Source: Flavobacterium sp. ACN2
GTDB lineage: Bacteria > Bacteroidota > Bacteroidia > Flavobacteriales > Flavobacteriaceae
Length of the DNA: 64,000 nucleotides
Direction of reading: 5' to 3'
Assembly (NCBI RefSeq): GCF_002303885.1
Contig: NZ_MRCM01000008.1
Span: 186,001-250,000 of the forward strand
Below are positions 8,604-18,002 of the stretch, piece by piece. Position 1 is the stretch's first letter. Each line of letters starts with the position of its first letter. Both the position numbers and the translations under genes were made by a program. The notes under the pieces were generated by a model. That model did no database searches. It was not told the origin of the DNA and saw only the letters and a list, made by a program, of their open reading frames with translations.

Positions 8604-8921
8604 TTAATATTCCGGAGCCAGTTCTAATTCTAGTCCTTCTAATTCTTCAGTAATTGGTATCTGACAACCCAAACGGCTATTAGACTTAACATAAAATGCT
8701 TCCGAAAGCATAGCTTCTTCATCGTCTCCCATTTCTGGTAATGCAACATCATTTAGAACATAACACTGGCAAGATGCGCACATGGCCATACCTCCGCAGG
8801 TTCCTTCAACAGGAAGTTCGTATGCTTTGCATAACTCCATTATATTCATTGCCATATCAGTCGGAGCCTGTAATTCGTGTATAACTCCTTCTCGATCTTT
8901 AATTTTAATTAATACATCCAT
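8604..8921 (-). CDS. 2Fe-2S ferredoxin (adrenodoxin type)
   Basis: A 105-residue electron carrier. Cluster ligands C42, C48 and C51 lie in TCGGMAMCASC and C86 lies in RLGCQI, the adrenodoxin/ISC ferredoxin spacing. Bacterial members feed electrons to Fe-S assembly and P450-type enzymes. The NifU-like and Mrp genes lie downstream in coordinate terms on the same strand, which fits an Fe-S role, though a secreted-protein gene intervenes. Confidence 0.92.
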   Translation of the reverse strand: MDVLIKIKDREGVIHELQAPTDMAMNIMELCKAYELPVEGTCGGMAMCASCQCYVLNDVALPEMGDDEEAMLSEAFYVKSNSRLGCQIPITEELEGLELELAPEY

Positions 8922-8977
8922 TTTAATTATTGGAATTTTTGGCAGGATTTTATAACGTGAAAAAATCCTAATTTATA

Positions 8978-9457
8978 TTAGCTAGTAGGTTTAGTACTAA
9001 AAGCGTATTCTTTTCTATCATTCTCTTTTAAGTGCATTTTTACACCAAGAACGTTATCGTTTTTTTCAAGAATTGTAACCACTGCGATTACAGAATAATA
9101 ATCTCTATCAGACTGGAAAATCAATGTTCCTTCGTAAGTCGTGTTTAATACTCCTTGTTTGTCAGTTGAAGCAGAAAGCTTTCTCGGATTTGAGAATTCT
9201 GCTGAACTGTAAGTTGATTTTACTGTAAATTTTGCTTTTCCTTCTACAAAATCGTATAAGAAATCGTAGTTTCCAATTCGCAATGTTCCAGGTGCTTCGT
9301 TTGGATTGATTGAAAAGATAATCTTACCTGAATATTGAAAGTCAGACCATTCTTCAGATTCACTTACCCAAGCCTTGTCAACCACAACATTCTTACTTTG
9401 GGCATATCCTACAGAAACAAAAAACAATAATAAAAAAAGAGCGTAATAGTTTTTCAT
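8978..9457 (-). CDS. Secreted protein of unknown function, 159 aa
   Basis: Residues 1-19 form a signal peptide ending in GYAQ. The mature part is predicted to be beta-rich (FQYSGKIIFSI, GTLRIGNYDFLYDF, GTLIFQSDRDYYSVIAVVTILEK). No catalytic motif or lipobox is seen. It is likely periplasmic. Nothing in the neighbourhood defines its role. Confidence 0.75.
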   Translation of the reverse strand: MKNYYALFLLLFFVSVGYAQSKNVVVDKAWVSESEEWSDFQYSGKIIFSINPNEAPGTLRIGNYDFLYDFVEGKAKFTVKSTYSSAEFSNPRKLSASTDKQGVLNTTYEGTLIFQSDRDYYSVIAVVTILEKNDNVLGVKMHLKENDRKEYAFSTKPTS

Positions 9458-9672
9458 AAGTTTAAGATTTAAGGGTTTTGTGACAAATTTAAGTTAAAAA
9501 TGTAACAATTCCTTAACAGAAACTCTTAAATCTTTGCGTTGTTTTTTGTGAATGTGGCAAAAAACGTCTTTTTTTAGGTGTTATTTTATGATTTTTTCAA
9601 TCAAACAATAATTTACCTATTATTCTTGTTAAACTTTTAGGGTTTAATTTGGAAAAAAAGATGCTGTTTTTG

Positions 9673-9912
9673 TTACATTACATTTACCACAGTTTCAATT
9701 TGTGGCGCATATTTTTTTATGGTAGTTTCAACACCAGCTTTTAGTGTCATTTGATTAACGCTACAGCTAATGCAAGCTCCTTCCAAACGAACTTTTACAT
9801 GTTTGTCATCTTCGATAGAAATTAATGAAATATCTCCACCGTCAGATTTTAAGAATGGTCTTATCTCATCTAAGGCCAATAAAACATTACTTGTTAATTC
9901 TTCTGTTGTCAT
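9673..9912 (-). CDS. NifU-like C-terminal domain protein (Fe-S scaffold/carrier)
   Basis: A 79-residue stand-alone NifU C-terminal domain. LKSDGGDISL at residues 21-30 and the CxxC pair C47/C50 in GACISCSV are the family hallmarks. Such proteins hold and pass on 4Fe-4S clusters. It lies 143 bp downstream of mrp on the same strand, a frequent pairing in Bacteroidota, and the two probably cooperate. Confidence 0.93.
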   Translation of the reverse strand: MTTEELTSNVLLALDEIRPFLKSDGGDISLISIEDDKHVKVRLEGACISCSVNQMTLKAGVETTIKKYAPQIETVVNVM

Positions 9913-10055
9913 AATATTAATGTGTCAATTAGAGAATGTTTTTTAATTCGAAAATGTGCCAATTAGAAAATTAGAAAATTTACTTTGTTGCGTGAAATTA
10001 TCTCATTATCTAATTTTCAAATTATCTCATTAGTTTCATCATCTCAATTATCTAA
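9913..10055. repeat. Low-complexity AATTAG/ATTATCTCATT repeat tract
   Basis: Reiterated CAATTAGAAAATTAG and ATTATCTCATTATCTAATT units in both orientations separate mrp from the NifU-like gene. It is a degenerate palindromic tract, without coding capacity. Confidence 0.5.
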
Positions 10056-11183
10056 TTATTTTTTAACTGCCGAGCAACCTGCCATTGTTGTAATTTTGAT
10101 GGCTTCTGTTGCTGGTAAGCTTTCGTTTCTGTTTACTGTTTCTTGTACAACATTTCTAGTAATTTCTTCAAAAACTGTTTCTATTGGAGAACCAGTTTGC
10201 AATGCTGCCGGACGACCGTAATCTCCTGCTTCGCGAATAGACTGTACAATTGGAACTTCTCCTAAAAACGGAACTCCTAAATCTTCAGCAAGGTTTTTAG
10301 CACCTTCTTGTCCAAAGATATAATATTTGTTTTCTGGCAATTCTTCTGGTGTAAAGTAAGCCATATTTTCTATAATTCCTAAAACAGGAACATTGATGTT
10401 GTCTTGCATAAACATTGCCACACCTTTTTTGGCATCTGCAAGTGCCACTGCTTGCGGAGTACTTACTACAACCGCTCCAGTAATTGGAAGTGACTGCATG
10501 ATAGAAAGGTGAATATCTCCAGTTCCAGGAGGCAGGTCAAGAAGCATGAAATCTAATTCTCCCCAATCTGCATCAAAAATCATTTGGTTTAATGCTTTTG
10601 CAGCCATTGGTCCTCTCCAGATTACGGCTTGGCTTGGCGCTGTAAAAAATCCGATTGAAAGCATTTTGATTTCGTAGCTTTCAATAGGTTTCATTTTTGA
10701 TTTTCCGTCAACGGTTACAGAAATCGGTTTTTCGTTTTCAACGTCAAACATAATTGGCATAGAGGGGCCATAGATATCAGCATCTAAAACACCAACTTTA
10801 AAACCCATTTTTGCAAGTGTAACAGCTAAGTTTGCAGTTACAGTAGATTTTCCTACTCCTCCTTTACCAGAAGCAACTGCAATAATATTTTTAATTCCAG
10901 GAATAGCACGGCCTTTAATTTCCGGTTTCTCTGGAGCTTCTACTTTAATATTTACCTTTACTTTTGCATCTGGCGATATTAGTTCATGAATTGTTCTTCT
11001 AATATCATCTTCAGCTCTTTTTTTGATGTGCATAGCAGGCGTATGCAATACAAGGTCTACAACAGCTTCATCTCCAAATGTAATAACATTGGTTACAGCA
11101 CCGCTTTCAACCATATTTTTTCCTTCTCCAGCAATAGTGATTGTCTCTAAGGCTTTTAGAATTTCTTTTCTATCTAGTTTCAT
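10056..11183 (-). CDS. mrp: Mrp/NBP35-family Fe-S cluster carrier ATPase
   Basis: A 375-residue protein. Residues 1-80 are a MIP18 (DUF59) domain. The rest is a deviant-Walker P-loop ATPase with GKGGVGKST at 106-114, DADIYGPSMP near 138 and LLDLPPGTGD near 215. Mrp/ApbC proteins bind and transfer Fe-S clusters. The usual CxxC near the C-terminus is not present; only one Cys remains at the extreme end (MAGCSAVKK). The NifU-like gene follows on the same strand. A TATCTTTG promoter element lies at 11257-11264. Confidence 0.93.
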   Translation of the reverse strand: MKLDRKEILKALETITIAGEGKNMVESGAVTNVITFGDEAVVDLVLHTPAMHIKKRAEDDIRRTIHELISPDAKVKVNIKVEAPEKPEIKGRAIPGIKNIIAVASGKGGVGKSTVTANLAVTLAKMGFKVGVLDADIYGPSMPIMFDVENEKPISVTVDGKSKMKPIESYEIKMLSIGFFTAPSQAVIWRGPMAAKALNQMIFDADWGELDFMLLDLPPGTGDIHLSIMQSLPITGAVVVSTPQAVALADAKKGVAMFMQDNINVPVLGIIENMAYFTPEELPENKYYIFGQEGAKNLAEDLGVPFLGEVPIVQSIREAGDYGRPAALQTGSPIETVFEEITRNVVQETVNRNESLPATEAIKITTMAGCSAVKK

Positions 11184-11256
11184 TGTAATGGGCTATTTTT
11201 TTATTCTCTAAAAACAGTCTTATAAGATTATATTTATTTAAACTGATTTCAGGGTG

Positions 11257-11264
11257 CAAAGATA
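11257..11264 (-). promoter_or_regulatory. Promoter -7 element TATCTTTG of mrp
   Basis: A perfect TAnnTTTG on the minus strand, 73 bp before the mrp ATG. The -33 box is not clear. Confidence 0.5.
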
Positions 11265-11470
11265 ACAGATTAAGTTCGGAAATTAAGCGTTTTTGGATTG
11301 TAATTATTGATATTGAGATTATTCAAAATTATTCAACATAACTTTTCATTAAAATGGAATTTATGTAGCATTATCTATTTTGATGCATTTAGAAAAGTTT
11401 TTCCAATTTAAAAGAATGTTCTTTTATGTAAGTTTTCTTTCAAATAAATAAAATTCTCACAAAACTTCGT

Positions 11471-11478
11471 TATATTTG
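11471..11478 (+). promoter_or_regulatory. Promoter -7 element TATATTTG of the L,D-transpeptidase gene
   Basis: A perfect TAnnTTTG, 124 bp before the ATG at 11603. The rest of the 419-bp divergent gap (11184-11602) is A+T-rich, and I see nothing else in it. Confidence 0.5.
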
Positions 11479-11602
11479 ATTACCCAAATCGATTGATTAC
11501 CAGACAGGAAAAAAATATGTGAAAACTAAGGTTTTTTGAGTAATTTTTTGGGTTTTCGGTATTTTTTTTAAAGTTATTTCTACCAATTTAAACTTTAAAA
11601 AT

Positions 11603-13204
11603 ATGCGAAATTTTACTTTTTCTTTAATTATTGTTACAGTCAGTTTTTTTGCATTTTCATTCAATTCATTGTCAAACAATGCTAAAAGCAATTCTGATCT
11701 GTCAAATCGAAAAGATGTTGCTGTCATTACAATCGATGCGGCTTCCATCAATGCCTTCTTCAAGAAATATCCAAAGCTTAAAAAATATCAGAAAGATGTT
11801 GATGATATTTATAAAGCCAAACAGTACAAATCTATTTGGTATGATGATAAAAGTATCACTGAATTTGGATCCTTATTGTATCAGAAAGTAAATGTTCTGA
11901 AAGATCAGGGAATTGAAGAAAAGATGCCTTATAAAGAACAAATTGATGAGGCATTTAATGAAAGTTCTTCAAACAAACCATCTCAGCTTGATACCGAATT
12001 ACTACTTACCAGTATGTATGTGTTTTATGCAAGCAATGTGTATTCTGGAGTTGATCCCGCGACATTGAAAAAAATAGGATGGTATCTGCCTGCAAAATCC
12101 ATTTCGTATTCTCACATTCTAGATTCATTAATGGTGGATTCGGATCGATTGGATAAAGACGATAATCTTTTATTCAGCCAATACTACAGATTGAAAGATG
12201 CGCTAAAAAAATACCGTAAAATTGAAACCGATAATCTATGGCAGAAAATTGCGATTGACAGTGCGACTTTTAAAGATTTAAGACCAGACGATACAGCTAT
12301 CGCCATTAAACAAATTAGAAATCGCTTATTTGTAGTAGGAGATTTAAAACAAGATTCTGGAAGTGATATTTATGATGAAGAATTGATGGCGGGAGTTTTA
12401 AATTATAAAAAGAGATATAATTTAAAAATAAATTATGCCCTAACGAGAGATATTATTAATCAAATGAATGAGCCGATTAGCAAGAGAATCAGAACCATTA
12501 TGTTGAACATGGAAAGATGCAGATGGATTCCGACCAAATTGGCAAAAGCAGAGGAGTACGTCATGGTTAATATTCCTTCATTTAGACTGTTTTATGTTAA
12601 GGACGGAAAATATGATCTGGTTTCGGACATTTTTGTGGGTAACAGACTTAGTGAAACGGTGATTTTTAGCGGAAGTATGGATCGAATAGTCTTTAGCCCT
12701 TATTGGTACGTACCCAATAGCATTATTCAAAACGAATTAAAACTCCAGATTGCAAGTGATAAGAACTATTTGGAAGAGCATAACATGGAATGGAATGGGG
12801 GTAAAGTGCGACAAAAACCAGGGCCGAAAAATTCGCTGGGATTAGTAAAATTCATGTTCCCAAATCCGAATGATATTTACATGCACGATACGCCTGCAAA
12901 AAGTTTATTCGAATTTGAAAAACGCACTTTTAGCCACGGCTGTATCAATGTGAAAGAAGCCAAACAGCTTGCATTGCATATTTTAAAAGACGATCCAGAC
13001 TGGCCGGCAGACAAAATTGAGAGTGCTATGAATGGCGGAAAAGAAACAACCTGCATGCTTAAACGTAAAATTCCGGTTTATATAGGTTATTTTACCTGCT
13101 GGGTTCAGGACAATGGAGAAGTCAATTTTTTCCCAGATGTTTACGATCGAGACCAAAGTCTGGATAAGTTAATTTATAATGATGCCATTACAATGAAAGA
13201 TTAA
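11603..13204 (+). CDS. L,D-transpeptidase, YcbB-like
   Basis: This 533-residue protein has an N-terminal signal/anchor (residues 5-25). A helical, substrate-side domain with a peptidoglycan-binding-like part (VMAGVLNYKKRYNL near 260) follows. The C-terminal YkuD catalytic domain starts near residue 310 (VMVNIPSFRLFYV). The active site is FSHGCINV with His445 and nucleophile Cys447. YcbB-type enzymes make 3-3 cross-links or attach proteins to peptidoglycan in the periplasm, and the large size fits YcbB rather than the small ErfK type. It is monocistronic, with a strong terminator. Confidence 0.92.
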   Translation: MRNFTFSLIIVTVSFFAFSFNSLSNNAKSNSDLSNRKDVAVITIDAASINAFFKKYPKLKKYQKDVDDIYKAKQYKSIWYDDKSITEFGSLLYQKVNVLKDQGIEEKMPYKEQIDEAFNESSSNKPSQLDTELLLTSMYVFYASNVYSGVDPATLKKIGWYLPAKSISYSHILDSLMVDSDRLDKDDNLLFSQYYRLKDALKKYRKIETDNLWQKIAIDSATFKDLRPDDTAIAIKQIRNRLFVVGDLKQDSGSDIYDEELMAGVLNYKKRYNLKINYALTRDIINQMNEPISKRIRTIMLNMERCRWIPTKLAKAEEYVMVNIPSFRLFYVKDGKYDLVSDIFVGNRLSETVIFSGSMDRIVFSPYWYVPNSIIQNELKLQIASDKNYLEEHNMEWNGGKVRQKPGPKNSLGLVKFMFPNPNDIYMHDTPAKSLFEFEKRTFSHGCINVKEAKQLALHILKDDPDWPADKIESAMNGGKETTCMLKRKIPVYIGYFTCWVQDNGEVNFFPDVYDRDQSLDKLIYNDAITMKD

Positions 13205-13210
13205 AAATAA

Positions 13211-13250
13211 AAGCCCGACGGATTTTACTGAAATCTGTCGGGCTTCTTTA
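13211..13250 (+). terminator. Strong terminator, probably bidirectional
   Basis: 15-bp arms AAGCCCGACGGATTT and AAATCTGTCGGGCTT around TACTG, between the L,D-transpeptidase gene and the convergent ABC permease gene. Confidence 0.85.
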
Positions 13251-13269
13251 AAAAAAATGGTCTACAAGC

Positions 13270-15699
13270 TTATTCGTATTTTAGATATTTTAATACATCT
13301 ATTCTAGTTACCTGAAATGCTTTTGTTAAAACAATTACTAATGTTAAAAACAAAAGTGAAATCAGGGCAATTATAAACGGAACTGTTGATATTCCAATTC
13401 TAAAAGCGAAATCTTCAAGCCATTTCTGTAATAATATATAAGCAGGAACAATCCCGATTGCAAATCCTATAAAACAGAAAACAATATATTGTTTCGACAA
13501 TTCTTTTAAGAGTATATCTGTTTCGGCTCCTAATGTTTTTCGAATGGCGATTTCTTTCAATCTTCTCTCCATCGAAAATGATGCCAAAGCGAACAATCCA
13601 AAGATAGCAATTATGATTACGACTAAATTTAGGATGAAAAAGAGGTTTTTTTGTTTGACTTGCTCTTCATAAGTTTTTGCAAATCCTTTGTTAACAAATT
13701 CGTAATCAAACGGATAGTCAGGGTTAACGTTTTTCTCCCAATATAATTTCAATTTTTCTAACGTTTCTGTTAAATTATTTGGAGAAACCTTTACAAGCAC
13801 TCTATTGAAATTATTCCATTTTAGTGTTTTTAAACTAATAAAAACCATTGGCGGAACCTTATTCTGTAAATTGATTAAATTAAAGTCTTTCACAACTCCA
13901 ACAACTTTAAACTTCAAATTATCACTGTTTCCAATACTCCAGCCCGATGTTATCATGGTGTTTACTGGATTCTTAAGATTTAGTTCTTTGGCAAGTGTCT
14001 CGTTTATAAGCATGCCGTTTACAGTGTCTGAAGCAAATTGAGCAGATAAGTCGCGTCCTTCAACTATTTTAATCTTCATCATTTCAAGAAATCCAAAATC
14101 CATTTCGATGTTTTTTGGCTGTACAAAAATTCCATTATGCTTAAATCCTGAACTTGATCCCGAATTGCCTCCAAAAGTGCCAGCAAATGTAGTAACATCT
14201 ACAACTCCTGGAATTTTTTTAATTTCTTGTTTCTCTGCTAAATATTTATCTGTTCTGCTTAATCGGTCTTTTGTGTTGTAGGTAATAGAAAGTACCTGAT
14301 CACCGCTAAAGCCTAGATCTTTGTTCATCATGTAACTAACCTGCGAATTAACAATCAATGCTCCAATGATAAAGAAGGCAGCAATTCCGAATTGAAAGAT
14401 AAGCATTGAGTTTCGAATCCAAATACCGCTTTTACTTCTTGAAAAATTCCCTTTTAAAACCTTTAATGTTTCAAAATTTGAGATATAAACAGCAGGGAAA
14501 ATACCCGCAAGAACGATTACTAATCCAAATATAAAAATAAGCTGCAGGTAAAATTCGCCGCCATTCATAGTCAAAGTTTTTCTCAAAAAGGTATTGTAAT
14601 AAGGCAATGAAAGTTCTACAATTGCAAGTGCAAAAACAATTGCAAGCGTTACGATTATAGAGGTTTCAAAAATAAACTGCGTAACAATTTGTTTTTTTGT
14701 TGCACCCACAATTTTACGCACACCTACTTCTTTGGCACGTTTGATGGCCGATGCAGTTGCCAAATTGATATAATTTACTATAGATAAAAATAAGATTAGA
14801 ACAGACAAACCGCCCATAATGTAAAGCAATTTTAAATTGCCCTGCCCTTCAGGAAAATTTTGGCCTCCTGAACTTATTGTGCCATATAAACGAGACGTTT
14901 TCAATTGATCTAGGATCACTTCTACCTGTCCGTTTTCTTTTAAATATTGCTCTACGGTCTGACCGCTGGCTTTGGCATCTTTTACGGTTCTGTTAACAAA
15001 AATTACATTTTGCATTTTCTTTATAAGAGCAGCAGAATTGGTTCCTTTTTTAGCTTTGACCATTAAAGCATAATTAAAATTCCCCCATTGATCTCTGTCG
15101 CCCTCGCGTTTAACCCCGTTAAAGACATAATTTGGCTCGATTGAAGACGGTTTAGTTACGCGAAAAACCGCTTTTACGATATAATCGCCATTACCATACG
15201 TAATTGATTTACCAATTGGATCGTCGTTTTTGAAAAGCAATTTTGCTTGATCTTCGGATACGGCAACACTATTTTTTTCTTTTAAAATGTTCTGTTTATT
15301 TCCTTTTATAATTTCAAAAGGGAAAAAATCAAAAAAGTTTTCGTCTGTACGGATAACTTTTTTATCTAATATTTTTAGATTTTGAAATTTAACAACGCCA
15401 TCTTCGTACCAATTGTAGAGAAAACAAATTTTGTCAATTTCAGGGATTGTAGCTTTACAAGTCTCGCCAAAAGGGATCGAACTAGTCGCCCAGATATCTC
15501 CCGAACCAATTTTGTTTAGAACAAGATAAGCATTCTCTTTTTCAGGATTCCATTGATCGTATGCATTTTCATTGTTCCAATATAAGATCGCAAAAATGAC
15601 AGAAGCAATCCCGATGCTTAGTCCTAAAACATTTAAAAACGAAAACAATTTGCTTTGTTTTAAATGATATATAAATATTTTAAACCAGTTAAAAATCAT
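13270..15699 (-). CDS. MacB/FtsX-type ABC transporter permease
   Basis: An 809-residue inner-membrane protein with the double-length FtsX plan. A helix lies near 18-40, followed by a large periplasmic MacB core domain and FtsX blocks near 290-420 (LSVLILFLSIVNYINLATA, KEVGVRKIVGATKKQI). A second periplasmic part and a second FtsX block lie at 680-805 (KEIAIRKTLGAE). This tandem form is common in Bacteroidota antimicrobial-peptide or lipid exporters. It follows its ATPase (15833-16540) and adaptor (16642-17892) genes on the same strand. The substrate is unknown. Confidence 0.93.
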   Translation of the reverse strand: MIFNWFKIFIYHLKQSKLFSFLNVLGLSIGIASVIFAILYWNNENAYDQWNPEKENAYLVLNKIGSGDIWATSSIPFGETCKATIPEIDKICFLYNWYEDGVVKFQNLKILDKKVIRTDENFFDFFPFEIIKGNKQNILKEKNSVAVSEDQAKLLFKNDDPIGKSITYGNGDYIVKAVFRVTKPSSIEPNYVFNGVKREGDRDQWGNFNYALMVKAKKGTNSAALIKKMQNVIFVNRTVKDAKASGQTVEQYLKENGQVEVILDQLKTSRLYGTISSGGQNFPEGQGNLKLLYIMGGLSVLILFLSIVNYINLATASAIKRAKEVGVRKIVGATKKQIVTQFIFETSIIVTLAIVFALAIVELSLPYYNTFLRKTLTMNGGEFYLQLIFIFGLVIVLAGIFPAVYISNFETLKVLKGNFSRSKSGIWIRNSMLIFQFGIAAFFIIGALIVNSQVSYMMNKDLGFSGDQVLSITYNTKDRLSRTDKYLAEKQEIKKIPGVVDVTTFAGTFGGNSGSSSGFKHNGIFVQPKNIEMDFGFLEMMKIKIVEGRDLSAQFASDTVNGMLINETLAKELNLKNPVNTMITSGWSIGNSDNLKFKVVGVVKDFNLINLQNKVPPMVFISLKTLKWNNFNRVLVKVSPNNLTETLEKLKLYWEKNVNPDYPFDYEFVNKGFAKTYEEQVKQKNLFFILNLVVIIIAIFGLFALASFSMERRLKEIAIRKTLGAETDILLKELSKQYIVFCFIGFAIGIVPAYILLQKWLEDFAFRIGISTVPFIIALISLLFLTLVIVLTKAFQVTRIDVLKYLKYE

Positions 15700-15753
15700 T
15701 TTGAGGTATATTTTTTATAGTTGATATGGTTGTTTTTGGTAAACCTTTCGGTT

Positions 15754-15825
15754 TTACATCATAGTAAATATTTTGCATACTAGCTCTACCAGAACTACAA
15801 GTGCAGTAACAATAATTTTAATCAT
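15754..15825 (-). CDS. Possible 23-aa hydrophobic microprotein
   Basis: A short frame starts 7 bases after the ATPase stop and ends 54 bp before the permease start. It begins MIKIIVTALVVLVELV and is a single potential membrane helix with a C-terminal KIFTMM. Small membrane proteins that assist transporters exist, and the position inside an ABC operon is suggestive. It could be chance, since only length and hydrophobicity support it. Confidence 0.3.
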   Translation of the reverse strand: MIKIIVTALVVLVELVCKIFTMM

Positions 15826-15832
15826 CACTTTA

Positions 15833-16540
15833 TTATTTAGCGTCCATAAAAACATCAACATTGCGTTGATTTAATTTCTCAGAAAATATAACTCCATCTT
15901 TCATATGAATGGTTCTTTGCGAAAAAGAAGCGTCATAATCAGAGTGGGTAACCATCAAAATGGTAGCGCCTTTAGCGTGCAAATCGGTTAAAAGTTCCAT
16001 TACTTCATTACCGTTTTTACTGTCTAAGTTTCCTGTTGGCTCATCGGCCAAAATAATTTTTGGATCGTTTACCAGAGCTCTTGCAACGGCAACTCTCTGC
16101 TGCTGTCCTCCAGAAAGCTGTTGCGGAAAATGTTTCAAACGATGAGAGATATTAAGTTTCTCAGCAATCGCCTCAATTTTCTGTTTTCTTTCAGAAGCTT
16201 TTACATTGTTGTAAAGCAAGGGCACTTCGATATTATCGTAAACAGAAAGCTCATCAATTAAATTGAAATTCTGAAAAATAAAACCAATGTTTTCTTTTCT
16301 CACTTGCGCTCTGCCTTTTTCTTTTAAGCCAATCATTTCTTGGTCTAGCAGTTTGTAGCTTCCTGTGCTTGCGCTATCCAAAAGCCCGATAATATTTAAT
16401 AAAGTCGATTTTCCACATCCAGAAGGCCCCATGATGGTTAAAAAATCTCCTTTTTTTATTTCTAAATTGATACCGCTCAAAGCAGCAGTTTCTATTTCTT
16501 CTGTTCTAAAAACTTTGGTTAAATTCTGAATTGTGATCAT
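15833..16540 (-). CDS. ABC transporter ATP-binding protein (MacB/LolD type)
   Basis: This 235-residue ATPase has Walker A GPSGCGKST at 38-46, Q-loop FIFQNFNL near 88, signature LSGGQQQRV at 142-150, Walker B ILADEP at 163-168 and the switch His199 (THS). It is a complete, catalytic member of the LolD/MacB family that powers mechanotransmission rather than classical transport. It lies between the membrane-fusion adaptor and permease genes. Together they should form a tripartite efflux pump with an outer-membrane channel encoded elsewhere. Confidence 0.95.
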   Translation of the reverse strand: MITIQNLTKVFRTEEIETAALSGINLEIKKGDFLTIMGPSGCGKSTLLNIIGLLDSASTGSYKLLDQEMIGLKEKGRAQVRKENIGFIFQNFNLIDELSVYDNIEVPLLYNNVKASERKQKIEAIAEKLNISHRLKHFPQQLSGGQQQRVAVARALVNDPKIILADEPTGNLDSKNGNEVMELLTDLHAKGATILMVTHSDYDASFSQRTIHMKDGVIFSEKLNQRNVDVFMDAK

Positions 16541-16641
16541 AATTTTTTTAGGTTTTGAAATGTTATTAAATACGTTTTTTGATTGATGATTGATCTTTTA
16601 TAATTGTAAAATGTGAAATGCGATTTGTAAACTGCGACTAT

Positions 16642-17892
16642 CTACTGCGATTGCGACTCGAGAGAAAGCTCTTCGATATCCTTATAATCGCTGTAAGAAG
16701 AAGTAACTACAGATTCGCCTTCTTTTAAGCCTTCCAGCACTTCATAATACGAAGGATTTTCGCGGCCTAGTTTGATATTTCTTCTTACTGCTTTGTTTCC
16801 GTTTACGACAAAAATCCATTTTCCTGCTGCTTCCTGGTTAAAAGCTCCTCTCGGAATTACCAAAGTTCTATTCTTTTCAGACAAAATCAGTTTTACGCCA
16901 AAACTAAGTCCGTCCTGCAGAACAATATTTTCTTTACTTACAAAAGCAAGCTCCACAGTAAATCGTCCGCCTTTTACTTCAGGAATTACTTTGGTCACGA
17001 TAATTTCAAGATTTTTCCCTTTAAATTCTACCTGTCCTTTTAAACCTTCTCTAAGTTTTTCCAGATAAAATTCGTCTACTTCGGCAATCAGCTTGTAACC
17101 TTTGTTAGAATCGATTCTTCCAATGCTTGCACCTGCCTGAAAAGTCTTTCCTAAAACAGGTTCAAAAGAGGTTAATCGTCCTGTTTCTGGTGCTGTAATT
17201 AAAAAGTTCTTTTTGTTGTTTCTAAGAATATCCAAACTTTTTTCCATAGTCTGGATCGAACGGTTTATTTGCGAAATCTGAACCTGATTGCTTTGTTTTT
17301 CTTTTTGAATGCTTTGCTGAATTGTTCTTTTGCGTTCTTCCTGAAAACGAAGGCTTTCTTTAAAAGTATTCCAGTCATTTTTAGAAATTACATCTTTCTC
17401 ATACAACTTCGCATTCATATCATATAATCTCTTCGCGTCGTTATAATCATGCTCTATCAAAACCAAATCTTTGTTTAGATTTAATTCTTGATTTCGGATA
17501 TTTAATTTACCCGTATTCAAATTGTTGATTTGCTCAATAATAGCAGTTTCCTGAGTAAGATAATTCAATTCTGTATTCGGATTGTACAAACGAGCCAGCG
17601 ATTGTCCTTTGGTAACCATTGCGCCATTTTCTACAAAGATTTCTTTTACAGAACCTCCCTCAGTAACATTTACAAGCATAACGTTCAATGGCTCTACTTT
17701 TGCTTGAAAAACTACAAAATCTTCAAAAAAGGCTTTTTCTGCTTTTTGAATTACCAATTCGTCGGATTTTACATTTAAAGTTCTTTTGGTGTTAAATGCA
17801 AAAAGGACGATTACGAGCAAAACTAAAAAAACAGCAATTGCTATTGCGAGATATCTAAATTTTTTACTTTTACGAGGAATTATCGTGTCCAT
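16642..17892 (-). CDS. Periplasmic adaptor (HlyD/MacA-type membrane-fusion protein)
   Basis: This 416-residue protein has one N-terminal membrane helix (residues 13-32). A lipoyl half-motif follows (VNVTEGGSVKEIFVENGAMV), then a long coiled-coil hairpin (about 105-225, rich in Gln/Lys/Glu) and a second lipoyl half (ITAPETGRLTSF). Beta-barrel and membrane-proximal domains end in an LKEGESVVTS motif. It is the first gene of the efflux operon. A candidate sigma-54 promoter lies 31-45 bp upstream, and two regulator palindromes lie about 110-150 bp upstream. Confidence 0.92.
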   Translation of the reverse strand: MDTIIPRKSKKFRYLAIAIAVFLVLLVIVLFAFNTKRTLNVKSDELVIQKAEKAFFEDFVVFQAKVEPLNVMLVNVTEGGSVKEIFVENGAMVTKGQSLARLYNPNTELNYLTQETAIIEQINNLNTGKLNIRNQELNLNKDLVLIEHDYNDAKRLYDMNAKLYEKDVISKNDWNTFKESLRFQEERKRTIQQSIQKEKQSNQVQISQINRSIQTMEKSLDILRNNKKNFLITAPETGRLTSFEPVLGKTFQAGASIGRIDSNKGYKLIAEVDEFYLEKLREGLKGQVEFKGKNLEIIVTKVIPEVKGGRFTVELAFVSKENIVLQDGLSFGVKLILSEKNRTLVIPRGAFNQEAAGKWIFVVNGNKAVRRNIKLGRENPSYYEVLEGLKEGESVVTSSYSDYKDIEELSLESQSQ

Positions 17893-17922
17893 TTTTTAAA
17901 TTATTTTACTGATAATCAATAG

Positions 17923-17937
17923 GTAAATACTGTGCCA
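17923..17937 (-). promoter_or_regulatory. Candidate sigma-54 (-24/-12) promoter of the efflux operon
   Basis: The minus-strand sequence is TGGCACAGTATTTAC, against the consensus TGGCACGnnnnTTGC. The -24 GG is perfect and the spacing is right, with one mismatch in the -12 element (TTAC for TTGC). Initiation would fall about 20 bases before the ATG at 17892. An adjacent NtrC-type activator gene supports the call. Confidence 0.6.
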
Positions 17938-18002
17938 TAAAATTTATTATCTGTAAAGTATTGATTTTAAAGAGGCTCTAAAAAACACTTCTAAAAAGCA
18001 GT

